A stretch of DNA of 64,000 nucleotides from Frondihabitans peucedani. GTDB lineage: Bacteria; Actinomycetota; Actinomycetes; Actinomycetales; Microbacteriaceae. This document shows, piece after piece, positions 58,860 to 64,000 of this stretch. The DNA is taken from assembly GCF_039537585.1 (NCBI RefSeq), contig NZ_BAABAU010000004.1, forward strand, positions 372,001 through 436,000, given 5' to 3'. Position numbers and translations under genes: made by a program. The notes under the pieces were generated by a model that was not told the DNA's origin, made no database searches, and saw only the letters and a list, made by a program, of their open reading frames with translations. Every line of letters starts with the position of its first letter. Position 1 is the stretch's first letter.

Positions 58860-60074
58860 CTAGCCGCCGATGCGCACGAAGTGGTGCGCCTGGTTCCAGA
58901 TGGGGCGGACGCTGACGTAGCCGCCGGGCTTCGGAGCGTCGAGGATCATGCCGTTGCCGGCGTAGATGCCGTCGTGAGCCTCGTTGTCGAAGACGACCAG
59001 GTCGCCGGGGACGGCCTCGCTCTGCGGGATCGTCGTGCCCATCGCGTCTTGCGAGGGGACGTAGTGGGGCAGCGAGATGCCGAACTGCGCGTAGACGAAC
59101 ATGATGAGGCCCGAGCAGTCGAAGGCCGAGGGGTCGGCGCCGCCGTGGACGTAGGGGGTGCCGAGGTACTGCAGGGCCACCTGGAACACCTCGGCGCGGT
59201 CGAGGTGGTCGAAGATCGGGTGCGCGACGTACTCCGCGGCCGTCGGGCCGGTGTAGGTCGACCCCTTCTCGGCCTGGCGGTTGGCGATGACCTGCTTCTC
59301 GTAGTCGACGACCGAGGTCGCACCGTAGCCGTCGCGCGACGACACCGAGGTGTCGACGTCGGAGGCCACGTCGTAGCCCTGGCTGCCCTTGACGGCGGGG
59401 GTGGTCGCGATGCCGGTGCCGGACGCGAACGCCTTGCTCTGCGAGGCGTTGATGACCGGCAGGATGCTCGTGGCCAGGATGCCGCAGACCACCGTCAGCA
59501 TCGTGACGCGGCGTGCCGCGACGAAGACGCGCCCGCGACCGGCGCGGGTCGCCGGCGCCGCAGGCACAGCGGCCGGGCGGGTGGAGGCCGCAGCGCGGCC
59601 GCGCGGGGCGGACGCGGTCGAGCGGCCGGCGGTGCGCCGGAGCGGAGCCTCGGCGGGGACGAAGGTCTGCCGGCGACCGGGCGCGGCGGTCGGTACGGAG
59701 GCGGCGAGGCCGGAGATCCCGGTGAGAGTCAGAGGTGCTGTGGCGGGTGCTGCTGCGGATGCGGGCTTGATGGGGGCGACGACGGGCGCGACCACCGGCG
59801 ACACGGGCGCGCCGCTCGGCACCGACGACAGCTCGGCCGCGGCGGCGGCCTCGCGGGCGGCCCGGGCGGCGCGACGGGGGCTCACGATCTCGGAGAATGC
59901 GGGAGCCGCGTCGGAGGACGAAGCGACCGAGGCGACCTCGGCGCGACGACGACCCGAGACGGGAGCGCCCGATCCGGGACCACTCGACGCACGCGCACCA
60001 GCCACATCGGGGGCTGAGGCGGAGGTCGCGAGAGGGACCACGGGGGCGTCTGGGGAGTCTTCGGTCGCGCGCAT
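58860..60074 (-). CDS. NlpC/P60 family peptidoglycan endopeptidase with long N-terminal cytoplasmic segment
   Basis: The protein has 404 residues. Residues 1-185 are Ala/Pro/Ser/Arg-rich and low in complexity. One membrane helix follows at about 190-212 (MLTVVCGILATSILPVI). The C40 peptidase domain occupies about 290-404, with catalytic Cys in FDCSGLIMF near 320, His in HDGIYAGNG near 370 and HHFVRI at the end. It should cut peptide cross-links of the cell wall outside the membrane. The size of the cytoplasmic part is odd. Start ATG 60074 is preceded by GGAGG. Confidence 0.87.
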   Translation of the reverse strand: MRATEDSPDAPVVPLATSASAPDVAGARASSGPGSGAPVSGRRRAEVASVASSSDAAPAFSEIVSPRRAARAAREAAAAAELSSVPSGAPVSPVVAPVVAPIKPASAAAPATAPLTLTGISGLAASVPTAAPGRRQTFVPAEAPLRRTAGRSTASAPRGRAAASTRPAAVPAAPATRAGRGRVFVAARRVTMLTVVCGILATSILPVINASQSKAFASGTGIATTPAVKGSQGYDVASDVDTSVSSRDGYGATSVVDYEKQVIANRQAEKGSTYTGPTAAEYVAHPIFDHLDRAEVFQVALQYLGTPYVHGGADPSAFDCSGLIMFVYAQFGISLPHYVPSQDAMGTTIPQSEAVPGDLVVFDNEAHDGIYAGNGMILDAPKPGGYVSVRPIWNQAHHFVRIGG

Positions 60075-60128
60075 CGTCCTCCACCCTAAGGGGTAGGCGA
60101 GGGACCGTCCAAGCTCCTCTTCGAGGGG

Positions 60129-60158
60129 CGGCGCGTCATCCTGCAGGATGACGCGCCG
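60129..60158. repeat. Perfect 30 bp palindrome built on ATCCTGCAGGAT
   Basis: Fifteen bases on each side of the CTG/CAG centre are exactly complementary, beginning CGGCGCGTCATCCTG at 60129. There is no loop. It contains the GCAGGAT word in both orientations, overlapping. It lies between the stop of the SDR gene (60214) and the start of the peptidase gene (60074), both on the minus strand. Confidence 0.85.
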
Positions 60159-60213
60159 AGACCGCCGCCGGGGCCGAGGGCGCGCCGATCCTGCGCCCTC
60201 GGCCCTCGCCGTG

Positions 60214-60930
60214 TCAGACGGTCGCGGCCAGCTGCGGGTAGAGCGCCTCGATCGGAGCCGAGAGCCCGGCCTTGACGTCGCGCGACGTCTGGTCGGCCAG
60301 CACCTCGAAGGCGCCCGACTCGACGCCGTCGTAGGAGTCGCGGACCACGTCGGCGGCGTCGCCCATCGGGGCGTCGATGCCGACCGTCATGGGGGTCGCG
60401 GTGTAGCCGAGGTGGAGGCCCTGCACGAGGGTCCCCTGCTCGGCGAGCTCGAGGCGGAACGAGTTCGTCGCCGACCAGAAGGCCGCCTTCGTCGCCGAGT
60501 AGGTGCCGCCGACGCCGATCCAGCTGAGGGCCGAGTGCACGTCGATCAGGGCGCCTCCGCCGTTGGCTCCGAGCACGGGCGCGAAGGCGCGGACGACCTC
60601 CACGGCCCCGAAGAAGTTCGTCTCGAAGAGGGCGCGGATGGACGAGCTCGGGCTGGTCAGGAGGGAGTTCTGGCTGTAGTCGGTGATGCCGGCGTTGTTG
60701 ACCAGGATCGTGGTGTCGGAGGCGGCAGCGGCGGCCGCCTCGATCGAGGCGACGTCGGTGACGTCGAGGCGCAGCGGGACGACGCGGTCGTCGCCCCAGT
60801 CGCGCGGGGTGCGGGCGGTGGCGTAGACCTTGGCGGCGCCGCGGGCGAGGGCCTGCGCGACGAACTGCTCGCCGAGGCCTCCGTTCGCGCCGGTGACCAG
60901 GACGACTGCGTTCTCGAAGCTCTGGGACAT
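60214..60930 (-). CDS. Short-chain dehydrogenase/reductase
   Basis: The protein has 238 residues. The Rossmann motif is VTGANGGLGEQFV near 12-24, with NNAG near 80. The active-site Tyr-Lys lies in YSATKAAF near 145-155, preceded by Ser in HSALSW. The usual classical SDR length is 245-260. The gene is downstream of the HxlR regulator in the same direction with a 115 bp gap that holds a GTTGCAAC palindrome. Its role may be detoxication or carbonyl reduction controlled by that regulator; substrate unknown. Confidence 0.88.
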   Translation of the reverse strand: MSQSFENAVVLVTGANGGLGEQFVAQALARGAAKVYATARTPRDWGDDRVVPLRLDVTDVASIEAAAAAASDTTILVNNAGITDYSQNSLLTSPSSSIRALFETNFFGAVEVVRAFAPVLGANGGGALIDVHSALSWIGVGGTYSATKAAFWSATNSFRLELAEQGTLVQGLHLGYTATPMTVGIDAPMGDAADVVRDSYDGVESGAFEVLADQTSRDVKAGLSAPIEALYPQLAATV

Positions 60931-60965
60931 GGGTTCCTACTCTCGTTGGCGGGTCTGACTTGCTT

Positions 60966-60973
60966 GTTGCAAC
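60966..60973. promoter_or_regulatory. Candidate HxlR operator GTTGCAAC
   Basis: This perfect 8 bp palindrome is embedded in CTTGCTTGTTGCAACTCA, upstream of the SDR gene. The partial repeat TTGC on its left resembles the spaced repeats used by HxlR proteins. It is a weak call based on position next to the HxlR gene. Confidence 0.4.
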
Positions 60974-61045
60974 TCAGATGCGACGAGAACATTCCCGCGG
61001 CGTCGAGATAGCCCGGCTCGTCGAGATCGGCCCGGCTCGTCGAGA

Positions 61046-61534
61046 TCAGGGAGCGGCGGTCCGGTCCGGCGCCGGATACTGGTCGGTCTGCTCGAACCGC
61101 ACCTCGTCGACCGGCACCGGTTCGCCGGCCGCCACGAAGGCCACGGAGGCCGGCGCCCCGTCGGCAGCCCTCCTCCGGACGACGGTCGGCCCGTCGGCGC
61201 GCGGCTCGTGCTCGTCGCCCCACTGCTGGAGAGCGCCCAGGACGATCTTCAGGTCGAGGCCGGCCCGCGTCGGGTGGTAGCTGAAACGGCTCCGGGATCC
61301 TGCGTCGCGGTACGGCCTCTTCTCGAGCACCCCGCCCTCGACCAGCCGGTCGAGCCGGTCGGTGAGCACGTTGCTGGCGATGCCGAGGTGGTCTTGCAGA
61401 TCGCGGAAGCGCGACTCCCCGTACATCAGGACCTCGCGCAGGATCAGGAACGCCCAGCGGTCGGACAGCAGCACCAGCGACCGCTCGATCGAGCAGTACG
61501 GCTCGACCGGGGTCAGCTCAGGGCCGCGGGCCAC
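61046..61534 (-). CDS. HxlR-family transcriptional regulator
   Basis: The protein has 162 residues. The HxlR winged helix is clear: YCSIERSLVLLSDRWAFLIL near 13-32, RFRDLQDHLGIASNVLTDRL near 42-61 and GLDLKIVLGALQQWGDEH near 92-110. The last 45 residues are variable. HxlR regulators usually sense electrophiles or redox stress and control nearby reductases. The SDR gene is 115 bp downstream. Start is GTG 61534. Confidence 0.9.
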   Translation of the reverse strand: MARGPELTPVEPYCSIERSLVLLSDRWAFLILREVLMYGESRFRDLQDHLGIASNVLTDRLDRLVEGGVLEKRPYRDAGSRSRFSYHPTRAGLDLKIVLGALQQWGDEHEPRADGPTVVRRRAADGAPASVAFVAAGEPVPVDEVRFEQTDQYPAPDRTAAP

Positions 61535-61538
61535 GACG

Positions 61539-61886
61539 TCAGCGCCCTTGACGCTTCTTGAACGGCTTCGGCTCGCCCTTCAGCACCTTGCCGCGGCCGA
61601 CCCCCTTGGAGGCCTTGGCCTTCCCGCCCGGGGGCCGGGGCGGCGCGGGGGGCGGCGTCGAGGGCTTCGCGAGCTCGGCCCGGGCGTCGTCGAGGGCGCG
61701 CTGACCCTCGCGGGTGAGCCGCGGCTCACTGGCGCTGCGGTCGAAGAGGGGCTTGTCGTACTGCAGCTCGACGGCGGCGATCGACGAGTTGAGCTTCTGG
61801 CGCGAGATGTCGAGCAGCTGCGCCGCCCGAGGGAAGTGCAGCTCTTCGGCGGCGACCACGAAGTGGTGGAGCTGGCTCGTCTTCAC
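61539..61886 (-). CDS. LysR-type helix-turn-helix-only protein with basic tail
   Basis: The protein has 115 residues. Residues 1-60 are a LysR DNA-binding head (KTSQLHHFVVAAEELHFPRA, then ISRQKLNSSIAAVELQYD and KPLFDRSASEPRLTREG). The effector-binding domain of about 230 residues is absent. Residues 75-115 are instead Pro- and Lys-rich (GGKAKASKGVGRGKVLKG and following). The start is GTG 61886. It is followed after 4 bp by the HxlR gene. Such HTH-only forms may act as nucleoid-like binders or as fragments; the intact frame argues against recent decay. Confidence 0.78.
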   Translation of the reverse strand: MKTSQLHHFVVAAEELHFPRAAQLLDISRQKLNSSIAAVELQYDKPLFDRSASEPRLTREGQRALDDARAELAKPSTPPPAPPRPPGGKAKASKGVGRGKVLKGEPKPFKKRQGR

Positions 61887-61932
61887 CCTGCCAGGGTACC
61901 GTCCGGGCGTCCGGCGCGGCAGGATGCTGCGC

Positions 61933-62280
61933 ATGGACGAAGACACCGCCCTCGACCTCTGCGGCGAGCTTCCCTCCGCGGAGCTCACCCACCCGTTCGG
62001 CTTCGAGACCGCCGTGTACAAGGTGCGCGGCAAGATGTTCGCCTTCCTGCCGCTCGACGCGCCGCACCCGTCGATCACGGTGAAGAGCGATCCGCAGGAT
62101 GCCGCCGAGCTCGTCCGCGAGCACGGAGCGATCGCTCCCGGCTACCACATGAACAAGAGGCACTGGATCACCGTGACGCTCGACGAGGAGCTGCCGGAGG
62201 GTCTCGTGGAGGAGCTGATCCGGGAGTCGTACCGCCTCGTGATCCTGACCCTGCCGAAGGCGCGGCGACCGGTCGCCTGA
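61933..62280 (+). CDS. MmcQ/YjbR-like protein
   Basis: The protein has 115 residues and is a CyaY-like MmcQ/YjbR family member. Text includes MDEDTALDLCGELPSAELTHPFG, YKVRGKMFAFLPLD and SYRLVILTLPKARRP. HMNKRHWITVTLDEE is the conserved middle. The family is often annotated DNA-binding but its function is unknown. ATG 61933 is chosen on family length; ATG 61924 is an in-frame alternative. It is divergent from the LysR-HTH gene. Confidence 0.8.
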   Translation: MDEDTALDLCGELPSAELTHPFGFETAVYKVRGKMFAFLPLDAPHPSITVKSDPQDAAELVREHGAIAPGYHMNKRHWITVTLDEELPEGLVEELIRESYRLVILTLPKARRPVA

Positions 62281-62310
62281 TCCCGCCGGAGGGCGGGAGG
62301 GGGGCGGGCG

Positions 62311-63171
62311 CTACTGCGCGGAGCCCGCCGGGTTCGGCTTGCGGCTGCCGTCGGTGGCCGGGCGGCCGCCGGTCTGGATCGGGATGCCGTCGACGGCCGC
62401 GCCGTACTCCGGCGTGTACTTCTGGCTGTGCCGGAACGTGTCGACGAACCTCTGGAGCCGCGGGTCGGTGGCGCTGTCGACGCGGAGCTGGTGCCCCCAC
62501 GCGCTGATGACGATCTTCGACGGGAGATCGTCCTCGGCCCACGGGCTCAGGTCGACGTAGCGGTTCGCCTGCCCGGTGACGCCCTGCTCGGCCTCGTCGA
62601 TCATCGACTGCTTGGTGACGAACGCGGTCAGCTTCGCGACCGTGGCCTTCGGCAGGTCGGGGTCGTAGGTGATCCAGACGGCGCCGTGCTCCAGGTTGTG
62701 GACGGCGCGCTCGGTGGGGACCGGCTTCGTGTAGACGCCCGCGTTCATCCAGACGGCATCGTGCGGACCGCCGACGGGCGGCAGGATGTCGTAGCTCACC
62801 GGCCCGGCGACGTGCGAGTGCTCGAGAGCGCCGGCGTGATCCTGCCCGTCGCCCGGCCAGCCGGTGGTGTCCCAGGCGAGGACGCCGTCGATGCCCGAGT
62901 CGTCGGTCGCGCGGTCGGTCTTCTTCTGCGTCGTGCTCGATCCACTGACCGCGGCGGGGACGATCTGGTCGCTCGTAGCCGCGCCGCCCTTCGTGCCGGC
63001 GGCATCATTGCCCGAGATCGTGCTGACGAAGATCACGACGACGATCGCGACCGTGACGACGGCACCGCCCAGGATCAGGAGGAGGCGTCGGCGCTCGGTC
63101 GCCGCCTGCTGCCTCTGGAACTCCTCGACCTTCGCGCGGCGCCTGGCTGCCTGCTCTGCTTTTGAGACCAC
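62311..63171 (-). CDS. DUF3105 membrane-anchored protein
   Basis: The protein has 286 residues. A charged head (KAEQAARRRAKVEEFQRQQA) precedes one membrane helix at about 28-52 (LLLILGGAVVTVAIVVVIFV). The DUF3105 domain follows (about 120-265), with YDILPPVGGPHDAVWMNAGV, AVHNLEHGAVWITYDPD and VISAWGHQLRVDSATD. The His residues of HVAG, HNLEHG and WGH could bind metal. The function is unknown; it faces outward. The start is GTG 63171. It is divergent from the DUF3060 lipoprotein. Confidence 0.82.
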   Translation of the reverse strand: MVSKAEQAARRRAKVEEFQRQQAATERRRLLLILGGAVVTVAIVVVIFVSTISGNDAAGTKGGAATSDQIVPAAVSGSSTTQKKTDRATDDSGIDGVLAWDTTGWPGDGQDHAGALEHSHVAGPVSYDILPPVGGPHDAVWMNAGVYTKPVPTERAVHNLEHGAVWITYDPDLPKATVAKLTAFVTKQSMIDEAEQGVTGQANRYVDLSPWAEDDLPSKIVISAWGHQLRVDSATDPRLQRFVDTFRHSQKYTPEYGAAVDGIPIQTGGRPATDGSRKPNPAGSAQ

Positions 63172-63387
63172 GGGAGCGAACCTATTGGGCGAGGCTGAGC
63201 GCGGGCTCCTGCTCGGGGGCGGGCGGCGCGACCGGCGCGTCGGGGGCAGGCTCGCTGGCCGGGGGGCGTGTGGGGCTGCGACCCGGGCGTCGGGGCAGGC
63301 TCGCTGGCCGGGCGTCCAGCGACGGGGCAGTAGCCTCTCGGAGGCTGCTCGGCACTCCGGGCGGCGAGAACCACAGAAAGAAGCACC

Positions 63388-63792
63388 GTGCGCACCACCC
63401 TGTTCCTCGTCCCCGCCGTCGCTCTCGCCGCCGGCCTCGCTCTCACCGGCTGCAGCAGCAGCAGCTCCACCGCCGGCTCCACCCCGTCGGCCTCGTCCAG
63501 CACCGCGGCCTCGCCGAAGTGCGTCGACGGCGCGATGACCGTCACCGGCACCGCCCACTCCAAGATCAACATCACGACGGAGTGCGACACCGTCACCGTC
63601 ACGGCCACCGGCGCGATCATCAGCCTGCCCGACACGAAGACCGTCGACATCACCGGCAGCAAGAACACCGTCACGATCGACTCGGCCACGGCGATCACCG
63701 CCACCGGCTCCGACAACGTCGTGTTCTACGGCGCCGCCGCGAAGCCGAAGGTCACCGACTCCGGCTCCGGCAACACCATCGGCCAGCGCTGA
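63388..63792 (+). CDS. DUF3060 lipoprotein
   Basis: The protein has 134 residues. A lipobox LALTGC near residue 21 is followed by a Ser/Thr-rich linker. The DUF3060 domain (about 45-134) has two short repeats around SKINITTECDTVTVTATGA and GSKNTVTIDSATAITATGSD, typical of a small right-handed beta-helix. The Cys at 45 and the one in TTECD may pair. It is attached to the outside of the membrane; function unknown. Start is GTG 63388. Confidence 0.78.
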   Translation: MRTTLFLVPAVALAAGLALTGCSSSSSTAGSTPSASSSTAASPKCVDGAMTVTGTAHSKINITTECDTVTVTATGAIISLPDTKTVDITGSKNTVTIDSATAITATGSDNVVFYGAAAKPKVTDSGSGNTIGQR

Positions 63793-63846
63793 GCCGAGGC
63801 GCTCCGGCCGCTGTGGACGGCGCTCCCGCCGCTCGCGACACGCGTC

Positions 63847-63886
63847 CCGGCCCGACACACGCTGCACGACAGGTGTGCCGGGCCGG
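63847..63886 (+). terminator. GC-rich hairpin after the DUF3060 gene
   Basis: CCGGCCCGACACAC (63847-63860) pairs with GTGTGCCGGGCCGG (63873-63886), 13 of 14 positions. Flanking GACACGC/GCGTGTC extends the stem imperfectly. It lies between the lipoprotein gene and the urate oxidase gene, without a T-run. Confidence 0.6.
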
Positions 63887-63940
63887 ACTGCGTGTCGGCG
63901 CACCCACTCGGAACGCCGACGAAACAAGACGGTCACAAAT

Positions 63941-63957
63941 TGTTGATTGAATCAACA
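63941..63957. promoter_or_regulatory. Inverted repeat operator just before urate oxidase
   Basis: TGTTGAT and ATCAACA are perfect 7 bp arms around TGA, ending two bases before ATG 63960. It is an A/T-rich island in a GC-rich region and looks like an operator. The regulator is not in the window. Confidence 0.75.
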
Positions 63958-63959
63958 TC

Positions 63960-64000
63960 ATGGCGATCATCCTCGGAGACAACCAGTACGGGAAGGCGGA
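63960..64000 (+). CDS. pucL: Start of urate oxidase (factor-independent urate hydroxylase), 3' end outside window
   Basis: Only 13 codons are present: MAIILGDNQYGKA and the next base pair. Actinobacterial uricases begin with the same sequence pattern (MAI-x-LG-x-NQYGKAE-x-R). The enzyme oxidises urate to 5-hydroxyisourate in purine catabolism. The call rests on this N-terminus alone. The operator-like inverted repeat overlapping the start suggests strict regulation. Confidence 0.72.
   Translation, partial: MAIILGDNQYGKA

Noticed and set aside
1-64000. Horizontally acquired island
   Set aside because: Base composition and codon use look uniform throughout apart from short operators; no tRNA, integrase or flanking repeats were seen.
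1-64000. tRNA or rRNA genes
   Set aside because: No cloverleaf-compatible stretch or conserved rRNA sequence was recognised while reading both strands; short ncRNAs cannot be excluded.

Overview
The window is high-GC (roughly 70 percent by eye), densely packed chromosomal DNA of an actinobacterium. Family content points to Microbacteriaceae or a close relative: DUF6314, a giant SCO7613-type membrane protein, leaderless genes with TANNNT boxes about 6-7 nt before the start, a DtxR-type iron box, and zinc-free ribosomal protein paralogs beside a Zur/Znu locus. I cannot name the genus. About 60 protein genes are present. I see no rRNA, tRNA, transposase, prophage or CRISPR array.

Layout. 0-15 kb: end of a cation/proton exchanger, a secreted GH6 glycosidase, an MpaB-type oxygenase, a ketopantoate-reductase-like enzyme, an AbiEi-like/DUF559 protein, a ClC channel, an iron-regulated heme-oxygenase homolog, a Pif1-like helicase, a LacI regulator, a Nat-type ABC exporter and a secreted tandem acid phosphatase. 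Five long palindromic repeats lie in this part only. 15-24 kb: a saccharopine-dehydrogenase-like/APC permease pair, then a 1,699-residue secreted GH92 mannosidase with a readable promoter and LacI-type operator. 24-31 kb: a 1,289-residue membrane protein, an LLM flavin oxidoreductase and a CopD-CtaG fusion. 31-35.7 kb: a zinc-economy block (HU; S14, L33 and L28; Zur; ZnuBCA). 35.7-45 kb: a NarL-type two-component system, an aminotransferase plus branched-chain 2-oxoacid dehydrogenase genes, a membrane protein, a tyrosine phosphatase and PurB. 45-54 kb: small membrane proteins, a desaturase, an aldo/keto reductase, a molybdenum oxidoreductase with its flavin reductase, a PIG-V-like mannosyltransferase, a DUF2090 aldolase-like protein and a second GH6 protein made as a lipoprotein. 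54-64 kb: an FeS-type photolyase with DUF2071, SdpI, PadR plus an MFS exporter, an NlpC/P60 hydrolase, an HxlR/SDR module, a LysR-HTH-only protein, an MmcQ-like protein, DUF3105 and DUF3060 proteins, and the start of urate oxidase.

How genes work together. The secreted hydrolases (two GH6, GH92, acid phosphatase) suit a plant- or litter-associated polymer scavenger. The zinc block combines Zur-controlled uptake with ribosomal proteins that need no zinc. The aminotransferase and bkd genes plausibly convert branched-chain amino acids to acyl-CoA primers for branched membrane lipids.

Most notable. The short word GCAGGAT(C/G) and its complement occur roughly 90 times by hand count, often through otherwise avoided codons (GAT CCT GCG for Asp-Pro-Ala; GCA GGA TCG for Ala-Gly-Ser). 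The same core forms the arms of the five 80-98 bp intergenic palindromes and of a perfect 30 bp palindrome at 60129-60158. The arrangement resembles DNA uptake sequences and their inverted-pair terminators, which to my knowledge have not been described in this group. It is a hypothesis that genome-wide counting could settle.
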